The notes under the pieces: model-generated | What the model was told of the DNA's origin: nothing | Seen by the model: the letters and a program-made list of their open reading frames with translations, nothing else | Databases searched by the model: none | NCBI GenBank assembly: GCA_021786295.1 | Contig: JAJYNO010000033.1 | Location: 65,775 to 129,774, forward strand | Direction of reading: 5' to 3' | Origin: a bacterium | GTDB taxonomy: Bacteria; Elusimicrobiota; Elusimicrobia; Elusimicrobiales; UBA9959 | DNA: 64,000 nucleotides | Part shown: positions 25,728-34,358 of the stretch, piece by piece | How positions within the stretch are numbered: position 1 is the first letter of the stretch | How the letters are laid out: the number at the start of each line of letters is the position of its first letter | Position numbers and translations under genes: made by a program

Positions 25728-26882
25728 CTACGCGGGACGCCCGTAACGCCTCAGGTCCCCGACTGCCTTTTCATAGCACTTCAAGGTGAGGGCCGCCATG
25801 CGCGGGGAGGAGAAATCCTCCCGGCGGCGGTGGGCCTCGGCGGCCAGGCGCTCGCGCAGCTCCTTGTCGCCGATGACGCGCAGCTGGGCCGCGGCGAGCG
25901 CGGCGGGGTCGCGCGGCGGGACAGTGAGGCCGTTGGCGCCGTCCTCTATGACGTCGCTGATGCCGCCGGCCCTGGTGGCTACTATCGGCAGCGAGGCGTT
26001 CATGGCCTCCACCAGCACGCTGCCCATGCCCTCCCCTGCCGAAGAGAGGACGAACATGTCCAGCGCTGCCAGCACCTTGTACGGGTCCTTGCGGTAGCCG
26101 ACCAGCAGGAACCGGTCCTGTATCTTCAGCATCTTGGCCAGGCGGGCGGTCCTTTCCGCCAGGGGGCCCTCCCCGGCGAGCAGAAAATAAGTGCCGGGGG
26201 CAGTCTTCAGCACCTGCGCTGCGGCCCGGGCCATGTTCTCCGGGTCCTTGTGGGGGACCAGCGCTATCAGCGAGCCCGCCCAGAAGGCGTCCTTGGGGAT
26301 CGCGAGCTCGGCGGCCAGCTCGGCGCGGGCGTTGGCCCGGTAGGCCCCGAACTCCGCGGGCTTCCAGGGCGTGTCGTCCAGGTCGATGGTGCTGTTCACC
26401 ACGGCGATCTTCTCCGGGGGGACCCCGGCCCCGAGCAGTATCTCCCTGACTGCGCGGGAGATCGCTATAACGCTGTGCGCCTTGCCGTATTTGAGGCGGG
26501 CCGTGAGGGAGCCGGGGATGAAGTCCACCCGCCGGTGAGCCACGCGCACGCAGTCGAGGCCGGCGGAGGCCAGCCAGGATATGGCGGCCGCGTGGGAGGT
26601 GTGCGCGTGCAGGATGGGCGGGAAGCCCTCCCGCGGCAGGCGCTTGAGCGAGCGGCGCAGCAGCAGGGGCGAGACGGGGTCCCACTCGAAATAGTAAGGC
26701 AGCGTGAGGACCTTGAGGCCCTTGCGCAGGGCGGCCGCGTGCAGCGGAGAACCGCGGCGGCAGACCACGGTGTTGTCGTGGCCGAGCCGGTCCAGCTCCT
26801 TTACCAGGTAGAGGGTCTGGCGCTGCCCGCCGCGCAGTTCTCTGCCGTCGTCGAGATGGAATATTGTGAGACGGTCTTTCAT
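25728..26882 (-). CDS. Glycosyltransferase family 4
   Basis: A 384-residue GT-B enzyme, last gene of a four-gene minus-strand operon. DDGRELRGGQRQTLYLVKEL gives the glycine-rich N-terminal loop. In the C-terminal half, FVLSSAGEGMGSVLVEAMNASLPIV is the EX7E donor-binding region and VIEDGANGLTVPPRD is typical of GT4. The start at 26882 is the first Met before the fold; the frame is open further upstream without homology. The operon begins with a heptosyltransferase-like gene, so this may extend an LPS core. Donor unknown. Confidence 0.88.
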   Translation of the reverse strand: MKDRLTIFHLDDGRELRGGQRQTLYLVKELDRLGHDNTVVCRRGSPLHAAALRKGLKVLTLPYYFEWDPVSPLLLRRSLKRLPREGFPPILHAHTSHAAAISWLASAGLDCVRVAHRRVDFIPGSLTARLKYGKAHSVIAISRAVREILLGAGVPPEKIAVVNSTIDLDDTPWKPAEFGAYRANARAELAAELAIPKDAFWAGSLIALVPHKDPENMARAAAQVLKTAPGTYFLLAGEGPLAERTARLAKMLKIQDRFLLVGYRKDPYKVLAALDMFVLSSAGEGMGSVLVEAMNASLPIVATRAGGISDVIEDGANGLTVPPRDPAALAAAQLRVIGDKELRERLAAEAHRRREDFSSPRMAALTLKCYEKAVGDLRRYGRPA

Positions 26883-26929
26883 GGCGATATCCTGCCGGGC
26901 GTCCGCGCGGCGGCCCGGCCCTGAAGCGG

Positions 26930-27673
26930 TCAGCCGCGCCCTCTGCGGAAGTAGACCAGGGCGGCCGTCATGACGTTGCGGAAATCCATCGCCGCTGTCC
27001 TGACCCCGGCGGCGCCGTCGAGAAAACCGAACTTCATGATGAAATTGGTGACGAAGAGCGTGAACGGGCGCAGCAGTATGAGCACGCGGTTCTTGCGCTT
27101 GAGCGCGTAGGATTCGGCCAGCATCTTGCCGTAGAACTCGCGCTTGCGCGCGAAGTATTCCGGCGAGACGCACGGGTAGTGGTCGAACGGGCGCGAGAGC
27201 CTGGCCACCCGCCCGTCCACCTCAAGGCGCTCGTGGACCGGCAGCGGCAGGTACCTGGCGCTGCCGCGCCGGAAGAGCCGGAGCTGGCTGTCCGGATATT
27301 TGCCTCCGAAGCGCAGCCAGCGGCCGTAATAGTGGTTGCGGCGCGGTATCTTGAAGGCGGCCGGGGCGCCGGGAGCGGCGACGGCGGCGCGCAGTTCTGC
27401 GGCGAGGTCCGCTGGCACCTCCTCGTCGGCGTCGAGGATGAAGACCCAGTCGGACGACGCCTGCTCCAGCGCGAACTGCTTGTTGACGTAGACCGCGGTG
27501 CTGTTGGGCCGGGAGAAATACTTTACCGGGAAGGCCCGGGCCGCGGCCGCGGTCCCGTCCGTGGAGCCGCAGTCCACGAAGACTATCTCGTCGGCCCACA
27601 GGCAGCTGCGCAGCGCGCGCGGCACGTTCAGCTCCTCGTTGTGGGCTATCATGGCTATGGAAATGGTGGTCAT
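26930..27673 (-). CDS. Glycosyltransferase family 2 (WaaE/KdtX-like)
   Basis: A 247-residue GT-A enzyme. ISIAMIAHNEELNVPRAL opens the fold, EIVFVDCGSTDGTAAAA binds nucleotide, and WVFILDADEEVP is the DxD site. RRNHYYGRWLRFGGKYPDSQ followed by PVHERL is the pattern seen in lipopolysaccharide beta-glucosyltransferases of the WaaE/KdtX group. A hydrophobic stretch near 200-225 may touch the membrane. It overlaps the upstream gene by four bases (ATGA). Confidence 0.88.
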   Translation of the reverse strand: MTTISIAMIAHNEELNVPRALRSCLWADEIVFVDCGSTDGTAAAARAFPVKYFSRPNSTAVYVNKQFALEQASSDWVFILDADEEVPADLAAELRAAVAAPGAPAAFKIPRRNHYYGRWLRFGGKYPDSQLRLFRRGSARYLPLPVHERLEVDGRVARLSRPFDHYPCVSPEYFARKREFYGKMLAESYALKRKNRVLILLRPFTLFVTNFIMKFGFLDGAAGVRTAAMDFRNVMTAALVYFRRGRG

Positions 27674-28743
27674 GGCGTCCTTTTGGCGCGCGCGGCCGCC
27701 CGTTCGAAGACGGCGAGCGTGGCTTCGGCGAAGGCCCGCTGCGAGAAGTCGCGCTCGGCCCGCGCGCGGTTCTCGCGTCCCGCCGCGGCGAGGCGCTCGG
27801 GGGAGGAGAGCAGCTCCCGCAGCTTGGCCGCCAGCGCGGCGCGGTCCCCGGGTGGCACCAGGAAGGGCGCCCCGGCGTATTCAGGCAGGCTGCCCACGGC
27901 GGCGGCCACCAGAGGGCGGCCGGCGGCCAGCCATTCCAGCGCGGCGCGGGAGACGGCCTCGCTGCCCAGGGACGGCACTACCCCGACGTCGCAGCCGGCC
28001 ATGAATTCCAGCGCGTTCTCCACCTTGCCGAGGAAGGAGACGCTGCCGCCGAGGCCCAGCGCCAGCGCGGCCTCGCGGAGGGCGGCGTAGGTGACGTTGG
28101 CCTCTCCGCCGGCTATAAGGAACTCCGCCTTCGTGCCGCTCTTCAGCAGCTCCGCGGCTGACTCCAGGAACCAGGCGTGCCCCTTGACCGGGTCCAGCCG
28201 GCCCAGCACGCCCACTCGGTAGGGGGGGCGCCCCGGAGCGGGAGCGGGCGGCGGGGCGGCTATGCCCTGGCGTACGGTGGCCACCAGGCCCGCCGGGAAG
28301 CCCTTGGCCAGGTACTGCGCGCGGATATGTTCCGAGGCCGCTATCACGGCGGCGGTGCGCGAGAAGGTTATGCCTCTCGCCGGGGGCCTGGCGTCCGACT
28401 TGGTGCGCACGCAGGCGTACCGGCGGCCCGGCAGGAACGAGGCCAGCCAGGCGAGGGTCTGCGCCCGGCCGGTCTGCGGCGCGAGCACGTCGAAGCCGCC
28501 AGCGGAGACCAGGCGGCGCAGGCGCAGCACCTCCGCCGGGCCCACGGGGCTGCGCCTGTCGCTCAGCGGCAGGGCGGCGAAGCCTTCCCTGGCGGCGAAG
28601 GCGGCGGCGGCGCTCTGGGGGTGGCAGGCGAAGGAGACCTCGTGCCCGCCGGAGCGCAGGGCCGCCGCCTGGTCGAAGGCGTAGGCGGCCAGCCCGCTGT
28701 TCCACGGGATGTCTATAAGCGAAAGGACTCGCAGGCGGCTCAT
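27670..28743 (-). CDS. Glycosyltransferase family 4
   Basis: A 357-residue GT-B enzyme. VLSLIDIPWNSGLAAYAFDQA is the N-terminal Rossmann opening. VGVLGRLDPVKGHAWFLESA starts the C-terminal half, and VGVVPSLGSEAVSRAALEWLA is the acidic EX7E-like region. The start at 28743 overlaps the upstream stop (ATGA), and the stop overlaps the next start the same way, so three genes are translationally chained. Probably an LPS-core or glycan transferase. Confidence 0.87.
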   Translation of the reverse strand: MSRLRVLSLIDIPWNSGLAAYAFDQAAALRSGGHEVSFACHPQSAAAAFAAREGFAALPLSDRRSPVGPAEVLRLRRLVSAGGFDVLAPQTGRAQTLAWLASFLPGRRYACVRTKSDARPPARGITFSRTAAVIAASEHIRAQYLAKGFPAGLVATVRQGIAAPPPAPAPGRPPYRVGVLGRLDPVKGHAWFLESAAELLKSGTKAEFLIAGGEANVTYAALREAALALGLGGSVSFLGKVENALEFMAGCDVGVVPSLGSEAVSRAALEWLAAGRPLVAAAVGSLPEYAGAPFLVPPGDRAALAAKLRELLSSPERLAAAGRENRARAERDFSQRAFAEATLAVFERAAARAKRTP

Positions 28744-29774
28744 GCGGCCGCCTTCTGACGGCGGCCGAGCGCGGCCAGCAGCGCGGCGGCCTCGCGGAAG
28801 GCCGCCTCCGGGGTTATCTCCGCCATGCAGCTGTAGCGCGGGCATTTGCCGCCGGCGCAGGCCGCGCAGGCGGGCCCCTGAGGCACCAGCACCCGGTTGA
28901 GGCCGCCTCCGTAGGGGCCCCAGCGCACCGGCGAACAGACCTTTATGGGAGGGAAGAAAGAGAGCGTGGCCACCCCCTGCGCTGCGGCCAGGTGCAGCGG
29001 GCCGGTGCTGTTGGTGACGAAGAGGCCGCAGCGCGCTATCAGCGCTATGAAATGGCGCAGCGGCAGCGGCTCGCGCAGCACGAAGGTCTTTTCCGGCACT
29101 TCCGCCGCCACCCGCTCCAGCAGCCGAGCCTCGGCCGGGGAGCCGGTGAAGAGCACCTTTGCGTCGTAATTCCTCAGCAGGCTCCGCGCGAGAGCGGCGA
29201 AGTTGCCGGGCGGCCAGTTGAGCGCGGAGCCGCTGCTGCCGGGGTGCATCCCGATTATGAAGTCCCCGGGCCCGAGGCCGAGCGCGGCCAGGGTCCTCGC
29301 CGCCGCCTCCTTCTCCGGCGCGGTCAGCGCTATGGAGGCCGCGGCAGGCTCCGGCCTGACGCCGAGCGGCGCGAGCAGGTCCAGGTTGTAGTCGGCCTCG
29401 TGCTTGGCCACGCTGGAACGGCGCTGCCTGATCCTCCTGTTGAGCAGCAGGGCCCAGACCTTGGAGGCCGGCCCTACGCGCAGAGGTATGCCGGCCAGGA
29501 GCGCGAGCAGCGCCACCCTGAAATTGAGGAAAAAGATGACGGCCGCGTCGAACCTGCCGCGGCGCAGTTCCCTCAGGGTGGCGAAGAAATTCTCGTCGGT
29601 GATTATGCCGTCCAGCGCGGGGTTGTTCTCCAGCACGCCGCGGGCATAGGCGCTGGTGAGGAAGCGTATCTCAGCCCGCGGTTCGGCCGCGCGCAGGGCG
29701 GCCACCGCCGGAGTGGTGAGAGTGACGTCTCCCAGTCGGTCCGTCCTGACAAGCAGTATCTTCTTTCTCTCCAT
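28740..29774 (-). CDS. Glycosyltransferase family 9 (heptosyltransferase-like)
   Basis: A 344-residue protein. KILLVRTDRLGDVTLTTPAV is the family's conserved N-terminus, FIIGMHPGSSGSALNWPP the inter-domain signature, and LFVTNSTGPLHLAAAQGV the nucleotide-sugar-binding loop. Near the C-terminus is a cysteine cluster (CAACAGGKCPRYSC), seen in several GT9 proteins. ATG 29774 is the start; longer reading would run back into the tRNA-Ala. It heads the operon and suggests a heptose-type LPS inner core, though GT9 enzymes vary in donor. Confidence 0.88.
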   Translation of the reverse strand: MERKKILLVRTDRLGDVTLTTPAVAALRAAEPRAEIRFLTSAYARGVLENNPALDGIITDENFFATLRELRRGRFDAAVIFFLNFRVALLALLAGIPLRVGPASKVWALLLNRRIRQRRSSVAKHEADYNLDLLAPLGVRPEPAAASIALTAPEKEAAARTLAALGLGPGDFIIGMHPGSSGSALNWPPGNFAALARSLLRNYDAKVLFTGSPAEARLLERVAAEVPEKTFVLREPLPLRHFIALIARCGLFVTNSTGPLHLAAAQGVATLSFFPPIKVCSPVRWGPYGGGLNRVLVPQGPACAACAGGKCPRYSCMAEITPEAAFREAAALLAALGRRQKAAA

Positions 29775-29790
29775 ATAAGAACGCGCGCTA

Positions 29791-29816
29791 AAAGGAAAAG
29801 CCCCTTCCGGGGCTTT
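29791..29816 (-). terminator. Terminator between tRNA-Ala and the GT9 operon
   Basis: On the minus strand AAAGCCCC, GGAA loop and GGGGCTTT form a perfect eight-pair stem followed by TCCTTTT. It should end tRNA-Ala transcription, with some read-through possible into the transferase operon 17 bases on. Confidence 0.75.
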
Positions 29817-29824
29817 GAAAGATC

Positions 29825-29900
<76 letters not shown>

Positions 29901-29917
29901 GTTAAAGAACTTGGAAT

Positions 29918-29946
29918 ATCATATAAAAAAAAGAAAGCCAGTTCAA
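29918..29946 (-). promoter_or_regulatory. Promoter of tRNA-Ala
   Basis: On the minus strand TTGAAC (29946-29941) and TATGAT (29923-29918) are separated by 17 bases. Initiation would fall about ten bases upstream of the mature tRNA 5' end. Confidence 0.6.
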
Positions 29947-30000
29947 CGGTTAAAAGGAAAGCGCTGGCCCTGCCGCGGGGATAATTCATAAAATACGGGT

Positions 30001-32544
30001 ATGAAGATCAAATCGTTCAATGTCATACCGAACCTTCCGGACAGCTTAAAAGCGCTGGACGAGCTTTCGACCAATATGTGGTTCACCTGGAACTGGGACG
30101 CCATACTGATGTTCGTCAGCATAGACGAGGACCTGTGGCACCGCTCGCACCGGAACCCGAAATGGATACTTGGCACGCTGCAGCCGGAACGCCTGGACGC
30201 CCTCGGCAGGAACACGGAGTTCCTGGGCAGGCTGGCGGAGATAAAGCGGAAGTACGACGATTACATGGCGCAGAAGGACACCTGGTTCGCCAAGAACGCC
30301 AACGAGCAGGACAAGGATATGCTCGTGGCCTATTTCTCGATGGAGTACGGCATCGGCGAGGGCCTTCCTATATATTCCGGCGGCCTCGGTATGCTCTCGG
30401 GGGACCACCTGAAGTCCTCCTCCGACCTGGGCATGCCGCTGGTGGGCGTGGGCCTGCTCTACAGGAAGGGCTACGTGCAGCAGGTGCTCAACCGCGACAA
30501 CTGGCAGGTGGAGCGCTATCCCGAGAACGACTGGTACAACATGCCGGTGCAGATCGTGAAGGACTCCTCGGGCAAGCCGCTGCGCGTCGAGGTGGACCTG
30601 GCCGGCGAGCGCGTGCAGATCGGCGTCTGGAAGGTGCCGGTAGGGCGCACGTCGCTGTTCCTGCTGGACACCAACCTGCCGGAGAACTCCCCGGCCGCCC
30701 GCACGATAACCGAGCAGCTTTACGGCGGGGACCGGGAGAACCGTATCCGCCAGGAGATCGTGCTGGGTATCGGCGGCCGCCGCGCGCTGGCCGCGATGGG
30801 CCTGGAGCCGACGGTCTACCACGTCAACGAGGGGCACAGCGCGTTCCTGCTGTTCGAGCGCATCCGGCACATGATGAAATCCCGCGGTCTCTCCTTCGCC
30901 GAGGCGCGCGAGGTGGTCTGGGCCTCCTCCGCGTTCACGACGCATACGCCGGTCATGGCCGGCAACGAGTATTTCGACTTCGAGCTGGTGCGCAAGTACT
31001 TCGAGCAATACGTCAAGGAGCTGGGACTCTCGTTCCCCGAGTTCCTGGAGATCGGCAAGGAGGAGCATACCTCGATGGGCTTCTGCATGACCGTCGTGGC
31101 GATGCGCCTTTGCGCTTTCCTCAACGGCGTCAGCCTGCTGCACCGCGACGTTTCGCGCGACATGTGGCGCAAGCTCTGGCCGGAACTGCCGCGCTACGAG
31201 ATCCCGATAGAGGGCATCACCAACGGCGTGCACACCTGCAGCTGGATCAGCCACGAGCACCACGCGCTCTACAGCAAGGCCCTGGCCGGCGGCCATAACG
31301 GCGTGCCGGATTCCTGCGACTGGCCCAGGCTCAACGATATCGACGACGGGGAGCTCTGGAAAACTCACATGGCCCGCAAGCACAAGCTGGTGGCCCTGGT
31401 GCGCGAGCGCCTGACCCGCCAGCACCAGCGCCTGGGCGCGGACCGCAGCGTGCTGGACGAGGTGGGCAAGGTCCTGAATCCCGAATATCTTACCATCGGC
31501 TTCGCCCGGCGCTTCGCCACGTACAAGCGCGCCACGCTTTTCATGCGCGACCTCGAGCGCCTGCTCGAACTGGTGACCGACGAGAAGATGCCGGTGCAGT
31601 TCGTCTTCGCGGGCAAGGCCCACCAGGCCGACGCGAACGGCAAGGAGTTCATCAAGCAGGTGGCCAGGCTCTCGCTGGACCCGCGTTTCAAGAACCGCAT
31701 CATCTTCGTGGAGGACTACAACATGAACGTGGCCCGCTACATGGTGCAGGGCGTGGACGTGTGGCTGAACAACCCGATACGGCCGCTGGAAGCCTCCGGC
31801 ACCAGCGGCATGAAGGCCGCGATCAACGGCGTGATGAACCTGTCCGTGCTCGACGGCTGGTGGCCGGAGGGATACTCCCCGGACGTGGGCTGGGCGATAG
31901 GCGGCTCCGAATCGTACCACTCCGACGAGGAGCGCGACTACGTGGAGTCGGAGTCCATCTACAACCTGATCAGGAAGGCGGTGGCGCCGCTCTACTACGA
32001 CCGCGACGCGCAGGGGCTGCCGCGCGGGTGGATAAAGATGATGAAGACCTGCGTGCAGAAGCTGGTGCCGCACTTCAACACCAACCGCATGGTGCGCGAG
32101 TACCACGAGAAGTTCTACTCTCACGCCCACAGGTCCTTTAAGAGGTTCGCCGATAACGTCCGCGTGGCCGAACTGGCGGCCTGGCGCGCCAGGCTGGAGG
32201 AGAACTGGCCCCGCGTGAAGGTGGTGCTGGACCATTTCAAGCCTGAGATGGAGGTTCATTCAGGCGCGAAGCTCCCCGTGAGCGCCGTGGTCTGGCTGGG
32301 AGAGCTGAAGCCGGAGGACGTGGACGTGCAGCTCTACACCGGCGTGGCCGGCGACGAGGGCTTCCGGGACGGACGCCCGCTCTCGATGGCCCACGACGCG
32401 CGCATGGGCGACGCCTACGTCTACAGGGGCGAGCTGCCCTGCTACCGCAGCGGGCGCCACGACATCGCCGTGCGCGTGGTGGGAAAGCACCCGGACGCGG
32501 TCAACGTGCTGATGCCGCTCTACCTGAAGTGGAACGAGGAATAG
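30001..32544 (+). CDS. glgP: Alpha-glucan (glycogen/maltodextrin) phosphorylase
   Basis: An 847-residue GT35 enzyme releasing glucose-1-phosphate from alpha-1,4-glucan. The first 110 residues are the DUF3417 module typical of the TIGR02094 type, which differs from E. coli GlgP/MalP. AYFSMEYGIGEGLPIYSGGLG is the sugar-binding start of the GT-B fold, and EASGTSGMKAAINGVMNLS carries the PLP lysine at 605. TAAAAT at 29989-29994 lies just six bases before the ATG, hinting at a leaderless message. Together with the GH57 genes at 59705-63859 it points to storage-glucan turnover. Confidence 0.93.
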   Translation: MKIKSFNVIPNLPDSLKALDELSTNMWFTWNWDAILMFVSIDEDLWHRSHRNPKWILGTLQPERLDALGRNTEFLGRLAEIKRKYDDYMAQKDTWFAKNANEQDKDMLVAYFSMEYGIGEGLPIYSGGLGMLSGDHLKSSSDLGMPLVGVGLLYRKGYVQQVLNRDNWQVERYPENDWYNMPVQIVKDSSGKPLRVEVDLAGERVQIGVWKVPVGRTSLFLLDTNLPENSPAARTITEQLYGGDRENRIRQEIVLGIGGRRALAAMGLEPTVYHVNEGHSAFLLFERIRHMMKSRGLSFAEAREVVWASSAFTTHTPVMAGNEYFDFELVRKYFEQYVKELGLSFPEFLEIGKEEHTSMGFCMTVVAMRLCAFLNGVSLLHRDVSRDMWRKLWPELPRYEIPIEGITNGVHTCSWISHEHHALYSKALAGGHNGVPDSCDWPRLNDIDDGELWKTHMARKHKLVALVRERLTRQHQRLGADRSVLDEVGKVLNPEYLTIGFARRFATYKRATLFMRDLERLLELVTDEKMPVQFVFAGKAHQADANGKEFIKQVARLSLDPRFKNRIIFVEDYNMNVARYMVQGVDVWLNNPIRPLEASGTSGMKAAINGVMNLSVLDGWWPEGYSPDVGWAIGGSESYHSDEERDYVESESIYNLIRKAVAPLYYDRDAQGLPRGWIKMMKTCVQKLVPHFNTNRMVREYHEKFYSHAHRSFKRFADNVRVAELAAWRARLEENWPRVKVVLDHFKPEMEVHSGAKLPVSAVVWLGELKPEDVDVQLYTGVAGDEGFRDGRPLSMAHDARMGDAYVYRGELPCYRSGRHDIAVRVVGKHPDAVNVLMPLYLKWNEE

Positions 32545-32573
32545 CCCCGGCCTTTCCGGGACGCGAAATTATA

Positions 32574-32579
32574 TATAAT
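32574..32579 (+). promoter_or_regulatory. -10 box of the cold-shock gene
   Basis: A perfect TATAAT with a weak -35. It would give a leader of about 55 bases before the cold-shock ORF, with GAGAGG at its end. Structured leaders are usual for cold-shock genes. Confidence 0.45.
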
Positions 32580-32639
32580 GTTCTTAACGGCCGTACGCGG
32601 CCCTGCAGTATCGGTAACTAAAGAGAGGTAAATAAGCAA

Positions 32640-32855
32640 ATGGCTAAAGGTAAAGTTAAGTGGTTCAACGACAAGAAGGGGTTCGGCTTCATCATCCCTG
32701 AGGACGGCTCCAAGGACCTCTTCGTCCATCACTCTTCCATCCTCGGCGAGGGCTTCAAGACCCTGGCGGAAAACCAGGAAGTCGAGTTCGAAACCGAGAA
32801 TACCGACAAAGGCCCGAAGGCCGTCAACGTCAAGAAGATCCAGCCCGCGAAGTAA
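32640..32855 (+). CDS. Cold-shock domain protein (CspA family)
   Basis: A 71-residue single cold-shock domain. [20 protein letters not shown] contains RNP1 and [11 protein letters not shown]2, both intact. These proteins melt RNA structures and act as transcription antiterminators. The length is normal. It is monocistronic, with its own promoter and a strong terminator after it. Confidence 0.97.
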   Translation: MAKGKVKWFNDKKGFGFIIPEDGSKDLFVHHSSILGEGFKTLAENQEVEFETENTDKGPKAVNVKKIQPAK

Positions 32856-32876
32856 TTCGCCTGTTTGCTGGTCGCG

Positions 32877-32908
32877 CCGGCCCCGCCTTGAGCGGGGCCG
32901 GTCCTTTT
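32877..32908 (+). terminator. Terminator of the cold-shock gene
   Basis: CCGGCCCCGC at 32877-32886 pairs with GCGGGGCCGG at 32892-32901 around CTTGA, followed by TCCTTTT. Confidence 0.8.
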
Positions 32909-32921
32909 GCGGGGGAGGCGG

Positions 32922-33914
32922 TCAGTAGTAGAGGAACTCGCGCCTGGTTATCTCGGGCGGGGAGTCGGGGTCCTTGACCGGGCTGCCGTTGAAGAAGAGC
33001 AGGCGGGTCCTGCGCCGCTCGGTCCAGTTGCCCTTCTTGTCCAGCTCGTGCGTGTAGTCGTACTCTTCCCGGGGCTGCGGGTCGTCCGGGTCGAAGATCA
33101 GTTCCTTCTGCGGCACGCCGGTCGTGTCCATGTAGATCTCGGAGCGGCTGACCGGCTGCTCGGCGGAGTCGTAGTCGGTCACGACCTCGCGCCTGATAGT
33201 GCCGTCGACGCGCAGTTCGTCCGCGGTCTTGCGCTTGAGCTGGTTGGTCTCGCCGTAGACGGAATGGACGCGGGGGGCGGCGGGGCCGCCGCCGGAGAAG
33301 GTCTCGCGCCTGAGCTGTCCGCCGTCGGGGTCGGTGACCGTGACCTGGGTCAGGCCGTTGTTCTTGTCGTAGTCGTAGGCGGTGACGCTTTCCAGGGAGT
33401 TGAAGGCGTCGAACGAGTATTCCTTCTCGGGAAAGCCCCGCTTGTTGAGGAGCGTGAAGACGCGGCGAAGCGGCCCGGCCTGGGCGCCCCTGGCGGCGGC
33501 CGGGTCGTAGACCGCGGCCATCGTGAAATCCTTCTTCCGGTTCCGGCGGCAGAAGTCGTCCAGCGAGGAGTTGCCTTCCTCGCTGAAGCTGGTCGTGCGT
33601 TTCTCTTCGGACTTGAGGTTCTCGCAGAATTTCCTGGCCTCCGGAGCGGCGCTGTAGACGTAGGCGCGCTTGAGCGTGAGGGCCTTGCCGTCGTACTGGG
33701 CCTCGGAGGTCTTCATGCCGCGCTCGTCGCACGAGATGGCCAGCGAGTCAGTGGGAGTGCCGTCCAGCCAGCGCCTGCCGCGGCGGACCGGCTGCATGTG
33801 GATCACCTTCAGCGAGCGGACCCCGGAGGCGTAATCCGGGCACTTGAGGTCGGTCTGCGCGGCGGCGCCGCCGGCCAGGAGGAGGGCGGCGAGGCTGAGG
33901 TATAAGGTCTTCAT
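32922..33914 (-). CDS. Secreted protein of unknown function with YD-like repeats
   Basis: A 330-residue protein with a signal peptide (MKTLYLSLAALLLAGGAAAQ). The second of two close ATGs is chosen because AGGGGAG is then about nine bases away. The mature part has recurring short units in which Y-D is followed by a charged turn (FSFDAFNSLESVTAYDYD-like, TDYDSAEQPVSR, EYDYTHELDKKGNWTERR). These recall the degenerate YD repeats seen in secreted proteins of many Gram-negatives, where they form strand ribbons. Three cysteine pairs could form disulfides. No enzyme motif is visible. Confidence 0.65.
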   Translation of the reverse strand: MKTLYLSLAALLLAGGAAAQTDLKCPDYASGVRSLKVIHMQPVRRGRRWLDGTPTDSLAISCDERGMKTSEAQYDGKALTLKRAYVYSAAPEARKFCENLKSEEKRTTSFSEEGNSSLDDFCRRNRKKDFTMAAVYDPAAARGAQAGPLRRVFTLLNKRGFPEKEYSFDAFNSLESVTAYDYDKNNGLTQVTVTDPDGGQLRRETFSGGGPAAPRVHSVYGETNQLKRKTADELRVDGTIRREVVTDYDSAEQPVSRSEIYMDTTGVPQKELIFDPDDPQPREEYDYTHELDKKGNWTERRRTRLLFFNGSPVKDPDSPPEITRREFLYY

Positions 33915-33995
33915 CGTTTTCATCTCCCCTGCTGTCTTGAAAATATAATATACTTTTTAGGCCGCGAAAGACAAAACTAGAGGCCGGGAGGCGCT

Positions 33996-34295
33996 ATGAC
34001 GGAGAACAAGGAGAACAGCAAGCCCATGCAGCTGGAGGTGCAGATGGACGAGGCCACGGCGCAGGGGACCTACGCCAACCTGGCCGGGGTCACCCACAGC
34101 GAGACGGAGTTCATTTTCGATTTCCTGTTCCTGCAGCCCAACCAGCCTAAGGCGAAGCTTCGCTCCCGCATCATCTCCAGCCCGGTGCACACCAAGCGCT
34201 TCCTGTCCGCGCTGCAGGAGAACATCAAGCGCTACGAGGAGCGCTTCGGCGTGATCCCCGAGCGCCCCGTGACCCTGACCCAGGGGCACAGCTGA
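33996..34295 (+). CDS. DUF3467 protein
   Basis: A 99-residue protein. The pattern ATAQGTYANLAGVTHSETEF, IFDFLFLQP, then SRIISSPVHTKRFLSALQENI and a short helix ending in FG is diagnostic of DUF3467 (PF11950). The family has no known function and is common as a small standalone gene. GGGAGG precedes ATG 33996. It is monocistronic with its own terminator, which supports a regulated single-gene unit. Confidence 0.88.
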   Translation: MTENKENSKPMQLEVQMDEATAQGTYANLAGVTHSETEFIFDFLFLQPNQPKAKLRSRIISSPVHTKRFLSALQENIKRYEERFGVIPERPVTLTQGHS

Positions 34296-34310
34296 GGCCC
34301 CCGGGCCGCG

Positions 34311-34344
34311 AAAAAGAACCCCGCCGCCGGCGGGGTTCTTTTTT
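34311..34344. terminator. Bidirectional terminator
   Basis: AAAAAGAACCCCGCC at 34311-34325 pairs perfectly with GGCGGGGTTCTTTTT at 34329-34343 around a three-base loop. It serves the convergent DUF3467 and receiver/MBL genes. Confidence 0.88.
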
Positions 34345-34358
34345 CCCGGGAGGGCCGG

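Noticed and set aside
30046-32259. Long antisense open frame (737 codons) opposite the glucan phosphorylase gene
   Set aside because: It is rich in His, Val, Ala and Arg without any domain, as expected from the reverse of a GC-rich coding strand; the plus-strand protein is a clear phosphorylase.
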